The notes: generated from the letters alone by a model not told the origin. A stretch of 64,000 nucleotides of DNA from Echinimonas agarilytica (GCF_023703465.1 NZ_JAMQGP010000001.1:930001-994000); one strand, 5' to 3'. Shown: positions 1 through 10,611, numbered from the stretch's first letter. Made by a program: numbers and translations.

Positions 1-1446
1 GACTCTGAAATTTGAATAGTAATCATGCATTTCTTGTTGTAACAATTGAATGCGTCGTAAAGCGCGTTCGAGTCGCTTGTCTGTTCTGACGATACCAACG
101 TAATCCCACATAAATAGGCGCAATTCATGCCAGTTGTGCTGGATCACGACCTCCTCATCTGAACATTCAACTTGGCTCTCGTCCCACGGTGGAATGTCAA
201 TTAAATCGCAAGGACGACTCAAGTGCTTCACAATGTTTTGTGCTGCGGCTTCAGCAAATACAACGCATTCAAGCAGTGAGTTGCTGGCCATTCGGTTGGC
301 ACCATGTAGGCCGGTATAGCTCACTTCTCCAATAGCATACAAAGATTCAACATCGGTTTTGCCGCGCATATCTACAACTACGCCGCCGCAGGTGTAGTGT
401 GCGGCAGGAACCACTGGAATGGGTTGTTCTGTGATATCAATACCCAGCGAGAGCAGCTTTTTGTGAATCGTAGGGAAGTGGCTGCGTACAAAGTCGGCAG
501 GCTTGTGTGAAATGTCTAAATACACACAATCGGCCCCTAAACGTTTCATTTCATAATCAATTGCACGGGCAACGATGTCACGTGGGGCTAACTCCAACCG
601 CTCATCAAAGCGATGCATAAAACGCTCGCCATTTGGCAGTGTTAAATGAGCGCCTTCGCCTCGCAATGCTTCGGTGAGCAAAAAGTTTCGAGCTTCAGGG
701 TGATACAAGCAGGTGGGGTGAAATTGGTTAAATTCCATATTCGCCACACGGCACCCAGCTCTCCATGCCATTGCAATACCGTCGCCGGATGCAACATCTG
801 GATTACTGGTGTATTGATAAACTTTAGACGAGCCACCCGTCGCTAACATAACGAATCGAGCGCGCAGGGTTTCGACTTTTTCCAGGTTGCGGTTCCAGAT
901 ATATGCGCCGTGTACTTTGTTATCTGAAAGGCCGAGTTTATTTCCGGTGATGAGGTCTACTGCATTAAAACGTTCGAGCAATTCAATGTTTGGATTGTTG
1001 CGAACTGCGTCAACGAGTGTAGTTTGAACCGCTTTTCCGGTTGCATCTGCAGCATGAAGAATGCGGCGGTGGCTGTGGCCTCCCTCGCGCGTTAAATGAT
1101 ACTTTTGTTCGCCGTTGCCATCTTCAAAGGTGTCAAATGGAACTCCTTTATCAATGAGCCATTGAATGCTCTGACGCGCATTAGATGCGGTATATCTGAC
1201 AACGTCAGCGTCGCAAAGTCCAGCGCCGGCAATAAGGGTATCTTCGACATGAGAGTCAACTGTGTCGGTTTCGTCAAACACCGCCGCGATTCCGCCTTGT
1301 GCGTAGTATGTCGCACCCTCGGTGAGCGGGCCTTTACTTAAAACAATCACTTTGGCATCGTGGGCGAGCCGAAGTGCGGCAGTGAGACCGGCGGCTCCAC
1401 TTCCGATAATGAGCACATCACAGGTATAATCAGCAGGTTGTTTCAT
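1..1446 (-). CDS. nadB: L-aspartate oxidase NadB (3' end cut by window edge)
   Basis: NadB is the FAD enzyme that oxidises L-aspartate to iminoaspartate, the first step of de novo NAD synthesis in the cytosol. Reading the minus strand from the ATG at 1446 gives an unbroken frame of 482 codons up to the window edge. The usual length is about 530 residues, so roughly 50 C-terminal residues are missing. Seen: an N-terminal FAD-binding glycine motif (IIGSGAAGL), the substrate-loop stretch [18 protein letters not shown], a [10 protein letters not shown] segment and the FAD-contacting block [12 protein letters not shown]. It is divergent from rpoE, the usual gammaproteobacterial arrangement. No lesion was seen. 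Confidence 0.96.
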   Translation of the reverse strand, partial: MKQPADYTCDVLIIGSGAAGLTAALRLAHDAKVIVLSKGPLTEGATYYAQGGIAAVFDETDTVDSHVEDTLIAGAGLCDADVVRYTASNARQSIQWLIDKGVPFDTFEDGNGEQKYHLTREGGHSHRRILHAADATGKAVQTTLVDAVRNNPNIELLERFNAVDLITGNKLGLSDNKVHGAYIWNRNLEKVETLRARFVMLATGGSSKVYQYTSNPDVASGDGIAMAWRAGCRVANMEFNQFHPTCLYHPEARNFLLTEALRGEGAHLTLPNGERFMHRFDERLELAPRDIVARAIDYEMKRLGADCVYLDISHKPADFVRSHFPTIHKKLLSLGIDITEQPIPVVPAAHYTCGGVVVDMRGKTDVESLYAIGEVSYTGLHGANRMASNSLLECVVFAEAAAQNIVKHLSRPCDLIDIPPWDESQVECSDEEVVIQHNWHELRLFMWDYVGIVRTDKRLERALRRIQLLQQEMHDYYSNFRV

Positions 1447-1552
1447 GTGTTTTGTGGCGCGAAGAGCGTGTCCTTGTTATGTTAGCGGAACTTTGAGTAA
1501 CGTTACATAGATCTCAATTTCAAATCATAATAATTTTTTTACAAAAATATCC

Positions 1553-1579
1553 GAACTTTTTCGAAAGGCTTGAGTCTAC
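1553..1579 (+). promoter_or_regulatory. Sigma-E-type promoter of the rpoE operon
   Basis: GAACTT at 1553-1558, a 16-base spacer, then TCTAC at 1575-1579. This resembles the sigma-E consensus (GGAACTT, 16-17 bases, TCnnA) and sits about 66 bases before the rpoE start, where autoregulatory promoters of this operon are known. A second GGAACTT lies at 1487-1493, but its best -10 (TCTCA at 1512) is 18 bases away and is weaker. The function is inferred from motif and position. Confidence 0.55.
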
Positions 1580-1644
1580 TCATGTAAGCCATTTAGCCGA
1601 TGACTAAGTTGAAGTTTACGGATTATACAGGAGATTCGGCTCGA

Positions 1645-2223
1645 ATGAGCGAACAAAGTCTCGACCAAAAATTGGTCGAACGGGTTCAGCAAGGCGATAA
1701 ACGTGCATTTGATTTGTTGGTTACAAAATATCAACACAAGGTTCATAGTTTAATTGCTCGGTACATTAAGAATCCAAATGAAGTGCAGGATGTTGCGCAA
1801 GAAGCTTTTATCAAAGCCTATCGAGCACTCGGTTCATTTCGAGGTGAGAGCGCGTTCTACACTTGGTTGTATCGAATTGCAGTGAACAGCGCGAAGAATT
1901 ACTTGGTGTCTCAAGGCCGACGCCCGCCAGCCGCTGATGTAGATGCTCAAGATGCTGAGTTCTATGAAGGTGGTGAAGTGTTGCATGAAGTTGCATCTCC
2001 TGAACGGGAAGCATTGTCTGATGAAATCAGAAAAGTTGTGTTCGACACAATTGATGGCTTACCCGAGGATTTGCGCACAGCAATCACGTTGCGCGAGCTA
2101 GAAGGCATGAGCTACGAAGAAATATCCGGCGTAATGGATTGCCCAGTAGGCACTGTTAGGTCCCGAATTTTTAGAGCACGTGAAACAATTGAGAAACGTT
2201 TAGAACCGTTACTCCAACGTTAA
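1645..2223 (+). CDS. rpoE: RNA polymerase sigma factor RpoE (sigma-E, envelope stress)
   Basis: ECF sigma factor that directs transcription of envelope-stress genes when released from RseA. The 192-residue product closely follows the enterobacterial RpoE pattern: sigma region 2 (QHKVHSLIARYI, DVAQEAFIKAYRAL, SFRGESAFYTWLYRIA) and region 4 (LPEDLRTAITLRELEGMSYEEI, then MDCPVGTVRSRIFRARE). The frame is open from an ATG at 1600. I chose the ATG at 1645 because it gives the family's MSEQ-type N-terminus and has an AGGAGA ribosome site about 10 bases upstream. First gene of rpoE-rseA-rseB-rseC. Confidence 0.96.
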   Translation: MSEQSLDQKLVERVQQGDKRAFDLLVTKYQHKVHSLIARYIKNPNEVQDVAQEAFIKAYRALGSFRGESAFYTWLYRIAVNSAKNYLVSQGRRPPAADVDAQDAEFYEGGEVLHEVASPEREALSDEIRKVVFDTIDGLPEDLRTAITLRELEGMSYEEISGVMDCPVGTVRSRIFRARETIEKRLEPLLQR

Positions 2224-2251
2224 TTGTGAATAAGATGACAGGCACATTGAA

Positions 2252-2875
2252 ATGATGACTGATAAGTTAGAGCAGGTATCTGCATTAGCCGACGACCAAT
2301 GGGATGACGACGCGATTGAAGCATTGTTGTCCGACCCTGAATTACAGAGTCGTTGGGCCACTCACCATCAAGTGAGTGATGCGATGCGCGGTGAAAATGT
2401 CACCTTAGCCGACAGCAGCTTTGCTGATCGTGTTTCTGCTGCGATTGCAGAAGAACCTACGGTTTTGGCGCCCAAGGCGACAAGCACCTCAAGCGTTAAA
2501 GTCCCGGGTAAAGTTGTTCGTATGTTCCGTCAGGCAGGGCAATATGCAATTGCTGCAACTGTAGCTGCGGTTGCAATTGTCGGTGTGCAACATAGTGGAG
2601 ATGAGTCGCCAGAGCAGCGCCTTCCTGTACTGAATACTACGCCTGTGGCGGGCGTTACTGCTGCTCCTGTGAGCTTAAATGCGGCCGCGCCTCAAACGTC
2701 TTCTGCATCAAATCAAGCAGAAGCACGTGAAAGATTGATTGAACAACGACGTCGAATTAATGCATATTTCCAAGACCATGAGCTTCAACTGAGAATTCAG
2801 CAGCCAGACCTTCAAGGAAATGTTGCTAACCAACACGATGAAATTAAGGCACCAAATCAACAAGCCGAACATTAA
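2252..2875 (+). CDS. rseA: Anti-sigma-E factor RseA
   Basis: Inner-membrane protein that binds and inhibits sigma-E. Stress-induced proteolysis of RseA (DegS, RseP) frees the sigma factor. The 207-residue product has a cytoplasmic anti-sigma domain at about residues 1-85 (ALLSDPELQSRWATHHQVSDAMRG is typical), one hydrophobic segment at about 97-113, and a periplasmic tail rich in Gln and Ala. The length matches the family (about 200-216). Two ATGs in tandem (2252, 2255) make the exact start ambiguous by one codon. The 3' end overlaps the probable rseB start, which suggests coupled translation. Confidence 0.93.
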   Translation: MMTDKLEQVSALADDQWDDDAIEALLSDPELQSRWATHHQVSDAMRGENVTLADSSFADRVSAAIAEEPTVLAPKATSTSSVKVPGKVVRMFRQAGQYAIAATVAAVAIVGVQHSGDESPEQRLPVLNTTPVAGVTAAPVSLNAAAPQTSSASNQAEARERLIEQRRRINAYFQDHELQLRIQQPDLQGNVANQHDEIKAPNQQAEH

Positions 2876-3890
2876 GAACAAGTGGTTGCAGTGTGTCGTC
2901 GCTGCAACCGTTCTTCTCTTCTCGATTGGCAGTCCTGTGTATGCAGGTGACGCTAATATTGCTACGACTCCATCAGCCAAAGCTTGGCTGCTCCGTATGG
3001 GGCAAACATTTCAAGCTGCAAATTATTCATTGTCGCTGATCCGTGTTTATCAACAACACTTTGAACCTGTTGTGATTGAGCATGGTGTTATTGATGGTGA
3101 AGAAATTGTCCATGTGAATTACCTGAATGGTCCAGAACGTGAAATTCTGCATCGGGGTGGTTTAGTGACCTATTTCCAGCATGACGAGCCGCCATACTCC
3201 GTTTCCGGAGAGCGTTCAGTGGGTCCAATCCCACAAGCGTTTATTTCGGGTATTGAGGCGCTCGAAGAAAGCTACACATTTGTGTTAGGGGGCCGAAACA
3301 GAGTGATGGGCCGTGCTGCTCAGCTCATTCGTATTGAGCCTAAAGATGGTGACCGTTATAGCCTGTGGGTTTGGCTTGATGCCGATCTTGGCATGCTACT
3401 AAGAGCCGATAAAGTATCGCCTAGCGGTGAACCACTGGAACATGTTCAAATTGTGTCGACGCAATACTTTGAACAGCCAACCCCTATCATTGAAAAACTG
3501 GCACAAGTTGATATGCCCGCTGCAGTGCCGCTCCTTGAACCCGACTCAGCAAGCACACCTACACGGGTGAAGTGGACCGCTCGATACCTCCCTCGTGGAT
3601 TTAAATTACTCGGCCGAGATCGTCATCGTCTGGGCATGACAGAAAACCTAGTTGATTATCAGTTGTACAGCGATGGGATTAGCTCAATTTCCATATACAT
3701 TGGCGCAGCCATTGATGGTAAACCCGGTCAATCACTTGTCAGTCAAGGAGCCACCAATCTCATCACGATCGCCAAAGATGGTATGGAAGTCGCGGTCATT
3801 GGTACTTTGCCACCTGAAACAATAAAGCGCATTGCTGAAGGCGTTTACCCCGAAGCGCAAAGCAGCAATAAACTGGGTAAACAACCGTGA
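2838..3890 (+). CDS. rseB: Periplasmic sigma-E regulator RseB
   Basis: RseB binds the periplasmic part of RseA, protects it from DegS, and releases it on sensing lipopolysaccharide or lipoprotein stress. The product has a hydrophobic signal segment (CVVAATVLLFSIGSPVYA) followed by the MucB/RseB N-terminal LolA-like fold (AWLLRMGQTFQAANYSLSLIRV) and a C-terminal domain ending near residue 350. The ATG at 2838 overlaps rseA by 38 bases. An in-frame ATG at 2820 has its AAGGA only one base away, which is too close to be used. The start remains the least certain part of this call. Confidence 0.9.
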   Translation: MKLRHQINKPNIKNKWLQCVVAATVLLFSIGSPVYAGDANIATTPSAKAWLLRMGQTFQAANYSLSLIRVYQQHFEPVVIEHGVIDGEEIVHVNYLNGPEREILHRGGLVTYFQHDEPPYSVSGERSVGPIPQAFISGIEALEESYTFVLGGRNRVMGRAAQLIRIEPKDGDRYSLWVWLDADLGMLLRADKVSPSGEPLEHVQIVSTQYFEQPTPIIEKLAQVDMPAAVPLLEPDSASTPTRVKWTARYLPRGFKLLGRDRHRLGMTENLVDYQLYSDGISSISIYIGAAIDGKPGQSLVSQGATNLITIAKDGMEVAVIGTLPPETIKRIAEGVYPEAQSSNKLGKQP

Positions 3891-4363
3891 TTGAAACAAT
3901 CGCAACGGTCGTCGAAAGCCGCTCAGGCATGGTGGTGGTCGAAGCTGCGCGCAAATCCAGTTGTGATAGTTGTTCGGACAAGCAATGTGGCAATGGACAG
4001 GTCAATCGAGCACTTGAGACGCGATATCATAAATTGTCATTGCCCTATGATGATCAGCTACAAGTGGGGACTCAGGTCGTTGTTGCGATTCCAGAGCAAG
4101 GTTTACTCACCGCCGCAGGGCTAATGTTTGTGTTGCCAATGCTGTCGATGTTGCTATTGGCATTCGGTGCTCAATGGCTTTTTGTTGAGCGCTTAGGCTT
4201 GCATGAAATCACGGTCATTGCATGGGCCGCAGGCGGCGCTTGGCTGGGATATAAAATAGCTAGAATTTGGCATCAAAATCTTAATCAAAAAGAATGGTTA
4301 GAGCCTAGAATTAAGCGTGTTATCCCTGAAGTTGTGACCACAGAAATTAAATCAACTTTCTGA
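3887..4363 (+). CDS. rseC: SoxR-reducing/sigma-E operon protein RseC
   Basis: Integral membrane protein of the RseC/MucC family, implicated in modulating sigma-E and in reducing SoxR. The 158-residue product begins with GTG overlapping the rseB stop by four bases. It has the family's N-terminal cysteine cluster (C26, C29, C34 in CDSCSDKQCGNG) and two hydrophobic segments at about residues 74-98 and 106-125, with a basic C-terminal tail. It closes the rpoE-rse cluster before lepA. Confidence 0.9.
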   Translation: MIETIATVVESRSGMVVVEAARKSSCDSCSDKQCGNGQVNRALETRYHKLSLPYDDQLQVGTQVVVAIPEQGLLTAAGLMFVLPMLSMLLLAFGAQWLFVERLGLHEITVIAWAAGGAWLGYKIARIWHQNLNQKEWLEPRIKRVIPEVVTTEIKSTF

Positions 4364-4384
4364 ATACTTGCAAACATAGCCTCC

Positions 4385-4412
4385 GGCGCTGATTTTCAGT
4401 ACAATCAGCGCC
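4385..4412 (+). other. Perfect 10-bp inverted repeat between rseC and lepA
   Basis: GGCGCTGATT (4385-4394), an 8-base loop, then AATCAGCGCC (4403-4412). The arms match perfectly. No T-run follows (CTTAACG), so it is not a standard intrinsic terminator. It could separate rseC from lepA, form a 5' UTR hairpin for lepA, or be a protein-binding dyad. Confidence 0.6.
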
Positions 4413-4448
4413 CTTAACGTTCCCATTAGCCAGATAGTTACAGACTCA

Positions 4449-6245
4449 ATGAATCAATCGCACATTCGCAACTTTTCTATTATTGCCCACATTGATCACG
4501 GCAAATCGACTTTGTCTGACCGTTTGATTCAATATTGTGGAGGTCTTTCAGAGCGTGAAATGGCAGCACAAGTTCTCGACTCCATGGACTTGGAGCGCGA
4601 GCGCGGTATTACCATTAAAGCGCAAAGTGTGACGTTGAATTACACCGCAAACGACGGTGAAATATATCAACTCAACTTCATTGATACGCCAGGCCACGTC
4701 GACTTCTCCTATGAAGTATCTCGTTCATTGGCCGCGTGTGAAGGTGCATTGCTGGTGGTGGACGCAGGGCAGGGCGTTGAAGCACAAACGCTAGCGAACT
4801 GCTACACCGCAATGGAAATGGACTTGGAAGTTGTTCCAGTTCTGAACAAGATTGACTTACCACAGGCCGACCCAGAGCGTGTGGCTGAAGAAATTGAAGA
4901 TATTGTGGGGATTGATGCGATTGATGCCGTGCGATGTTCAGCTAAAACCGGTATCGGTATTGAAGATGTACTTGAGCGAATTGTAAAAGAGATTCCATCT
5001 CCGACTGGCGGTGAAGATGATGCAACTCAAGCCCTGATTATTGATTCATGGTTCGATTCGTATTTAGGCGTTGTGTCACTTGTTCGAGTGAAACACGGTA
5101 CCTTACGCAAGGGTGACAAGATCCGTGTGATGAGCACGGGCCAAGACTGGGGCGTTGACCGCATCGGTATTTTTACGCCAAAGCAAACAGATACCGATGG
5201 TTTATCAACCGGTGAAGTGGGCTGGGTTGTGTGCGGCATGAAAAACATTTTGGGCGCGCCAGTGGGTGATACTTTAACACTGACTCGTAAGCCTTCAGAA
5301 ACAGCTCTGCCCGGCTTTCAGCGCGTTAAACCGCAAGTATATGCAGGCCTTTTCCCAATCAGCTCGGATGATTACGAAGGCTTTCGTGATGCCTTGGGCA
5401 AATTAAGCCTCAATGATTCTTCCTTGTTTTATGAGCCAGAAAGTTCCAGTGCGCTTGGTTTTGGTTTCCGTTGTGGGTTCTTAGGCTTGCTGCACATGGA
5501 AATCATTCAAGAGCGTCTTGAGCGTGAATATAACCTTGAACTGATTACCACAGCACCTACCGTAGTTTACGAAGTGGCGCTAAATAGTGGTGACATTGAG
5601 ATGGTCGATAGCCCATCTAAACTGCCGCCTTTAAATAATATTGCCGAGATCCGCGAACCTATCGCTGACGTAAATATCCTCGTTCCGCAAGAACACTTAG
5701 GCAATGTGATTACCTTGTGTGTTGAGAAACGCGGTGTGCAGAAAAATATGGCATATCACGGCAAGCAAGTCGCATTGACGTACGAAATCCCAATGGCTGA
5801 AGTGGTGTTAGATTTCTTCGACCGACTCAAGTCAACAAGCCGTGGTTACGCGTCTTTAGATTATAATTTCAAATTCTTTAATGCAGCGCCAATGGTGCGT
5901 GTTGATATTTTGATTAACAGCGAACGAGTGGATGCTTTAGCGATTATTTGTCACCAAGACAACGCTCAGTCTCGTGGCCGTTTGGTGGTTGAGAAAATGA
6001 AAGATCTGATTCCTCGTCAAATGTTCGATATTGCAATTCAAGCCGCAATTGGCGGACATATCATTGCACGTACCACCGTGAAACAAATGCGTAAGAACGT
6101 GATTGCGAAATGTTACGGCGGTGATATTAGCCGTAAGAAAAAGCTACTTGCCAAGCAAAAAGAAGGTAAGAAGCGCATGAAGCAAGTTGGCAATGTTGAA
6201 GTACCACAAGAAGCATTCCTCGCTATTTTGAAAGTGGACAACTAA
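4449..6245 (+). CDS. lepA: Elongation factor 4 (LepA), back-translocating GTPase
   Basis: Ribosome-associated GTPase of the EF-G-like translation factor group. The 598-residue product has the G1 motif (AHIDHGKST at residues 13-21), switch region [13 protein letters not shown]3 DTPGH, G4 NKID, and the LepA-specific C-terminal domain ending in the basic [19 protein letters not shown] block. Length equals the family norm. It lies 13 bases upstream of lepB, the standard lepA-lepB operon. No strong Shine-Dalgarno is visible before the ATG. Confidence 0.98.
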   Translation: MNQSHIRNFSIIAHIDHGKSTLSDRLIQYCGGLSEREMAAQVLDSMDLERERGITIKAQSVTLNYTANDGEIYQLNFIDTPGHVDFSYEVSRSLAACEGALLVVDAGQGVEAQTLANCYTAMEMDLEVVPVLNKIDLPQADPERVAEEIEDIVGIDAIDAVRCSAKTGIGIEDVLERIVKEIPSPTGGEDDATQALIIDSWFDSYLGVVSLVRVKHGTLRKGDKIRVMSTGQDWGVDRIGIFTPKQTDTDGLSTGEVGWVVCGMKNILGAPVGDTLTLTRKPSETALPGFQRVKPQVYAGLFPISSDDYEGFRDALGKLSLNDSSLFYEPESSSALGFGFRCGFLGLLHMEIIQERLEREYNLELITTAPTVVYEVALNSGDIEMVDSPSKLPPLNNIAEIREPIADVNILVPQEHLGNVITLCVEKRGVQKNMAYHGKQVALTYEIPMAEVVLDFFDRLKSTSRGYASLDYNFKFFNAAPMVRVDILINSERVDALAIICHQDNAQSRGRLVVEKMKDLIPRQMFDIAIQAAIGGHIIARTTVKQMRKNVIAKCYGGDISRKKKLLAKQKEGKKRMKQVGNVEVPQEAFLAILKVDN

Positions 6246-6258
6246 AAAGGATATTTGA

Positions 6259-7176
6259 ATGGCCACCTATTTTTCGCAATTGCTGTTTGTACTCACGGTT
6301 ATTACCGGTGTGGTGTGGGCAATGGAGCGCTTCGTATGGAGCAAAAAACGCTCCGAGACGGTCGAAAAAGCTGAGTCGCAAACCCATGCAGGCTTGCCTC
6401 TCAATGTTAAAGAAGACATGGAAGAGCAACCCGGCTGGATTGAAACTTCAGTGTCAATATTTCCAGTGTTGGCCTTTGTATTGATTCTTCGTTCGTTTTT
6501 ATACGAACCGTTTCAAATCCCTTCAGGCTCAATGATGCCGACACTGTTAGTGGGCGACTTCATTCTGGTTGAAAAGTATGCGTATGGATTAAGGGATCCA
6601 TTGGTTCGCAGTAAACTGGTTGAAACAGGCAGTCCTGAGCGTGGCGATATTGTGGTGTTCAAATATCCAGAAGCGCCGAATGTGGATTACATTAAGCGTG
6701 TAGTGGGTCTTCCCGGTGATTCTGTGATTTATCGCGATAAGCGTCTGTACATTCGTCCTGCGTGTGACAATAGTGCCGATTGTGGCAGTTACAAAGCAGT
6801 TGATATGGAATTGATGGGGCAGAGCGAATTTTTGCAAGGGCCATTCCCCTTGGTCAAAGCCAATGAGCAGCTAGGCGAAGCAAGGCATGAAATATTGATG
6901 AACCCTGCTTATCCAGACCGCATCAACGATTATTACAAGCAAGCTGGAACTCAGCTTGACGAGTGGAAAGTTCCAGCCGATTCTTATTTTATGATTGGTG
7001 ATAACCGTGATAATTCTCGCGATAGCCGATTTTGGGGATTTGTACCTGAGCATTATTTGGTGGGCAAAGCGGTTTTCATTTGGATGAGCTTTGAGTTTGA
7101 GCGTGAAGAATCATCCATGTTGCCTGCTTGGATTCCTACCGGGGTTCGTTTTGAACGACTCGGGAGTATCCAGTAA
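6259..7176 (+). CDS. lepB: Signal peptidase I LepB
   Basis: Membrane serine protease that removes signal peptides from exported proteins. The 305-residue product has two hydrophobic N-terminal segments (about residues 5-22 and 62-80), the catalytic serine in [10 protein letters not shown] (Ser91), the general-base lysine in [12 protein letters not shown] (Lys146), and the conserved [14 protein letters not shown] box. AAGGA precedes the ATG. The stop codon overlaps the rnc start by one base. Confidence 0.97.
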   Translation: MATYFSQLLFVLTVITGVVWAMERFVWSKKRSETVEKAESQTHAGLPLNVKEDMEEQPGWIETSVSIFPVLAFVLILRSFLYEPFQIPSGSMMPTLLVGDFILVEKYAYGLRDPLVRSKLVETGSPERGDIVVFKYPEAPNVDYIKRVVGLPGDSVIYRDKRLYIRPACDNSADCGSYKAVDMELMGQSEFLQGPFPLVKANEQLGEARHEILMNPAYPDRINDYYKQAGTQLDEWKVPADSYFMIGDNRDNSRDSRFWGFVPEHYLVGKAVFIWMSFEFEREESSMLPAWIPTGVRFERLGSIQ

Positions 7177-7868
7177 TGGCATTGAGTGCCAATTTACTAA
7201 TGCCGCTACAAAAGCGTTTGGGGCACCAGTTTTCTGAACTAAGCTTGCTCAAGCAAGCGTTGACTCACCGTAGTGCCGATAGCCAACACAATGAGCGCCT
7301 CGAATATCTTGGAGATGCTGTGTTAGGAATGGTCATTGCAGAAGCGCTGTATCAAAAATTTCCAGATCATGCCGAAGGCGATTTAAGCCGAATGCGCTCT
7401 ACGCTCGTACGAGGTAAAACTCTGGCAGAAATTGGCCGAGAATTTGACTTAGGCTCGGTGGTCCGTTTGGGCCCCGGAGAAATGAAAAGCGGGGGCCACC
7501 GCCGAGAATCTATTCTAGCCGATGCGGTTGAGGCCATTATTGGTGCCGTGTTCTTAGATGCCGGAATCGAAGCCGCAAAAAAAATGCTTTTAAACTGGTA
7601 TTCAGAACGGTTAACAACGATCAGCCCGATTGCACTGAAAGATGCCAAGACGCGCCTTCAAGAGTACCTTCAAGGCCGCCAACTAAATTTACCCGACTAC
7701 GCTGTGACTGACACGCGGGGTCAGGCACACAATCAAACATTTACCGTAAGCTGTCAGGTGCAAGGAATGGCATCAGTTGTGGCCAAAGGAACAAGCCGAC
7801 GAAAAGCAGAGCAAGCCGCAGCAGAAATGGTTATCAACGCACTTAATGCCGAAGGGGCAAAAATATGA
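7176..7868 (+). CDS. rnc: Ribonuclease III
   Basis: Double-strand-specific endoribonuclease that processes rRNA precursors and regulates mRNAs. The 230-residue product carries the RNase III signature [12 protein letters not shown] (residues 40-51), with the catalytic acidic pair completed by [17 protein letters not shown]-terminal double-stranded-RNA-binding domain ends with the helix [18 protein letters not shown] type (here [12 protein letters not shown]). It overlaps lepB by one base and era by four, the conserved lepB-rnc-era arrangement. Confidence 0.98.
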   Translation: MALSANLLMPLQKRLGHQFSELSLLKQALTHRSADSQHNERLEYLGDAVLGMVIAEALYQKFPDHAEGDLSRMRSTLVRGKTLAEIGREFDLGSVVRLGPGEMKSGGHRRESILADAVEAIIGAVFLDAGIEAAKKMLLNWYSERLTTISPIALKDAKTRLQEYLQGRQLNLPDYAVTDTRGQAHNQTFTVSCQVQGMASVVAKGTSRRKAEQAAAEMVINALNAEGAKI

Positions 7869-8767
7869 CACACCAACGCGCAGGTATGGTTGCAATTGTT
7901 GGGCGCCCCAATGTTGGCAAATCAACATTACTGAACAATGTACTGGGTCAAAAAGTCAGTATTACCTCCAAAAAACCGCAAACCACCCGCCACCGTATTA
8001 TGGGGATCTTCACTGAAGCAGAAAAGCAGGTCGTGTTTGTCGACACACCAGGCCTTCATATTGAAGAAAAGCGTGCCATTAACCGTTTGATGAACCGCGC
8101 CGCATCGTCGGGTCTAGCGGATGTGGAAATGGTTGTGTTTGTGAGTGATGGCGATCAGTGGACTGAAGATGATGATATGGTCGTACAGAAGTTACGTGCG
8201 CTACCCAAACGCGTCAAAGTAATTGCTGTGATTAACAAAGTTGATTTGATTAAAGACAAAGCGACAATGCTGCCAGTATTACAGCGTTTATCAGACCAAA
8301 TGTCGTTTGCCCAAATCATGCCTATTTCTGCAGAAAAAGGCACCAATATCGATACCTTGATGGCGTATGTGTTAGACAACCTTCCTGAGTGCGAACATTT
8401 CTTCCCAGAAGACTACATCACTGACCGTTCTTCACGCTTTATGGCCGCAGAAATTGTGCGTGAAAAGTTGATGCGTTTTACAGGGGATGAACTGCCCTAC
8501 AGCGTGACTGTAGAAATCGAGCGTTTTGTAGTGAACGAAAAAGGCATCGCTGAAATTAATGCATTGGTATTGGTTGAACGCGAAGGCCAAAAACGCATGG
8601 TGATTGGCAAAGGCGGCGAGAAGCTCAAAGTCATTGGCCGCGACGCGCGTTTGGACATGGAGCGTTTGTTCGATCAAAAAGTGTTTTTACAAATTTGGGT
8701 CAAGGTCAAAAGTGGTTGGGCCGACGATGAGCGAGCATTACGCAGCTTAGGTTACGGCGAAGACTAA
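7865..8767 (+). CDS. era: GTPase Era
   Basis: Essential GTPase that binds 16S rRNA near its 3' end and assists 30S maturation. The 300-residue product has G1 GRPNVGKST (residues 13-21), the PQTTRHRI switch region, G3 DTPGLH, G4 NKVD, and a C-terminal KH domain with the [14 protein letters not shown] loop. Length matches the family. It overlaps rnc by four bases, and recO begins directly after its stop. Confidence 0.98.
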   Translation: MTHQRAGMVAIVGRPNVGKSTLLNNVLGQKVSITSKKPQTTRHRIMGIFTEAEKQVVFVDTPGLHIEEKRAINRLMNRAASSGLADVEMVVFVSDGDQWTEDDDMVVQKLRALPKRVKVIAVINKVDLIKDKATMLPVLQRLSDQMSFAQIMPISAEKGTNIDTLMAYVLDNLPECEHFFPEDYITDRSSRFMAAEIVREKLMRFTGDELPYSVTVEIERFVVNEKGIAEINALVLVEREGQKRMVIGKGGEKLKVIGRDARLDMERLFDQKVFLQIWVKVKSGWADDERALRSLGYGED

Positions 8768-9457
8768 ATGTTGAGGGCGCAGTTGCAGCCGGTTTACCTG
8801 CTCAACCGGCGTCCTTACCGAGAAGACTCAGCATTAATTGATGTGCTGAGTCGAGATTATGGCTTGGTGAGGCTTGTTGCGAGAGGCTTACGTCGCAAGA
8901 AAAACCCCCTAAGTGCAATTCTGCAGCCGTTTACACCCATTATCATGAGCTGGCAGAGCAAAACAGACTTGGGCACAATGCATCAGGCAGAAGCAAGCCA
9001 ATGTGGGTTTGAACTGTCGGGTGATCATTTATATGCCGGTTTTTATCTGAATGAGTTAGTCAGCCGGTTGCTCGATAACTCAGAACCTGCTCCTGAGCTT
9101 TTTATTCACTACGGTGCGAGCATTTCGGCTCTTTCTCTTTTAGACACTCAATTCGAAGTGATATTACGCCGGTTTGAACATGAACTGCTAAATTATCTTG
9201 GGTATGGTTTGCCAAACATGGAGTTTGATAACCACGTATATTTTGCGTGGGACGGCGCTCACGGCTTAGTTGAAACTCAACAGGCTGGCTTTATTCAAGG
9301 CTGGCATTTGAATCATATTGAAGCGGGTGAATACGGCAACGAAGCGGTTCTTCGAGCCGCAAAACATTTGTCTCGACAACGTTTTGCTCCATTGCTTGGA
9401 GACAAACCACTTAAAAGTCGGGATGTATGGTTACAGATGAAACGAGGTAATTCGTGA
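8768..9457 (+). CDS. recO: DNA repair protein RecO
   Basis: RecFOR-pathway mediator that loads RecA onto SSB-coated single-stranded DNA. The 229-residue product starts immediately after the era stop. It has the N-terminal OB-fold region ([23 protein letters not shown], then [10 protein letters not shown]) and the helical C-terminal part ([11 protein letters not shown]). The zinc cysteines found in some RecO proteins are absent, as in enterobacterial forms. Its stop overlaps the pdxJ start. Confidence 0.95.
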   Translation: MLRAQLQPVYLLNRRPYREDSALIDVLSRDYGLVRLVARGLRRKKNPLSAILQPFTPIIMSWQSKTDLGTMHQAEASQCGFELSGDHLYAGFYLNELVSRLLDNSEPAPELFIHYGASISALSLLDTQFEVILRRFEHELLNYLGYGLPNMEFDNHVYFAWDGAHGLVETQQAGFIQGWHLNHIEAGEYGNEAVLRAAKHLSRQRFAPLLGDKPLKSRDVWLQMKRGNS

Positions 9458-10200
9458 AAGAAATTCTCTTAGGCGTGAACATTGATCACGTAGCAACATT
9501 GCGTCAGGCAAGACAGGTCGCTTATCCCGATACGGTCCATGCTGCGAGCCTTGCGGAGCAAGCGGGAGCCGATGGCATCACCATTCATTTACGCGAAGAT
9601 CGTCGACATATTCAAGACCGAGATGTTGAAATTTTAGCGCAAACGCTAAATACGCGGATGAATTTAGAGATGGCTGCCACTGATGAAATGGTCGCAATTG
9701 CAACTCGTATTAAGCCTGAGTTTGTGTGTTTAGTCCCAGAAAAACGCGCAGAGCTTACAACCGAAGGCGGGCTGGATGTTTTAGGTCATCAAAGCCGTAT
9801 GCAGGACGTGGTAGGAATGCTTGCTGAGGCAGGTATTAAAACTTCATTATTTATCGATGCAGAAGAAGCTCAGATTGAAGCTGCCAAAGCTGTGGGAGCT
9901 CCTTATATTGAATTGCATACCGGGGCTTATGCCGATGTAGTGGGTGACGCGGCTATTGCTCAAGAGCTCAACAAAATTACTCATGGCGCAAAGTTTGCCG
10001 ATGATCTTGGCTTGTGCGTCAATGCTGGGCATGGGTTGCATTATCACAACGTTGTGCCTATTGCTGCTATCCCACAAATCGAAGAGCTCAATATTGGGCA
10101 TTCTATTATTGCCCGCGCTATCTACTCAGGTTTGCCAGAGGCAGTGGAAACAATGAAGCGACTCATTGTTGAAGCGCGAGTGCGCTCGGCGATTAAATAG
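9454..10200 (+). CDS. pdxJ: Pyridoxine 5'-phosphate synthase PdxJ
   Basis: Condenses 1-deoxy-xylulose 5-phosphate with aminoacetone 3-phosphate to pyridoxine 5'-phosphate, the ring-closing step of DXP-dependent vitamin B6 synthesis. The 248-residue TIM-barrel protein shows the family hallmarks [43 protein letters not shown] and [11 protein letters not shown]. It starts at a GTG with GAGG upstream and overlaps recO by four bases. Confidence 0.98.
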   Translation: MKEILLGVNIDHVATLRQARQVAYPDTVHAASLAEQAGADGITIHLREDRRHIQDRDVEILAQTLNTRMNLEMAATDEMVAIATRIKPEFVCLVPEKRAELTTEGGLDVLGHQSRMQDVVGMLAEAGIKTSLFIDAEEAQIEAAKAVGAPYIELHTGAYADVVGDAAIAQELNKITHGAKFADDLGLCVNAGHGLHYHNVVPIAAIPQIEELNIGHSIIARAIYSGLPEAVETMKRLIVEARVRSAIK

Positions 10201-10227
10201 TTTCATATTGCACTAGGAGCGCGACGG

Positions 10228-10611
10228 TTGGCTATTATTGGTTTAGGGAATGATCTGGTTGAAATTTCACGTATCGAAGCGGTGGTGACTGGCAATCACT
10301 GCAAGCGCTTCGTAAAGCGAGTGTTAACCGATTCTGAACAAGAAATATTTAACCAGCATTCAAACCCCGAACGCTTTCTTGCTAAACGATGGGCGGCTAA
10401 AGAAGCTGCTGCTAAAGCATTGGGCACAGGCGTTGCTGGAGGGGTTAGCTTCCAGGATTTCAATGTTCACAACAAAGATTCCGGTCAACCTGTCCTCACC
10501 TTATCTGGAATTGCTAAGCAGCTCGCAGATAAAGCCGGAGTTAGGCATTGCTGGTTAAGCTTATCTGACGAAAAAGATCATGCACTCGCCACGGTTGTTT
10601 TAGAATCTTGA
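10228..10611 (+). CDS. acpS: Holo-[acyl-carrier-protein] synthase AcpS
   Basis: Transfers 4'-phosphopantetheine from CoA to the acyl carrier protein of fatty-acid synthesis. The 127-residue product has the Mg-binding GNDLVEISRIE (Asp9) and RFLAKRWAAKEAAAKALGTG motifs. The start is a TTG with AGGAGC about 8 bases upstream, and no ATG is available nearby. The 3' end overlaps the convergent barA 3' end by 34 bases, so the two coding sequences share DNA. Confidence 0.95.
   Translation: MAIIGLGNDLVEISRIEAVVTGNHCKRFVKRVLTDSEQEIFNQHSNPERFLAKRWAAKEAAAKALGTGVAGGVSFQDFNVHNKDSGQPVLTLSGIAKQLADKAGVRHCWLSLSDEKDHALATVVLES

Noticed and set aside
646-1341. Several short plus-strand frames across nadB
   Set aside because: They are antisense to the clear nadB frame and have no family resemblance.
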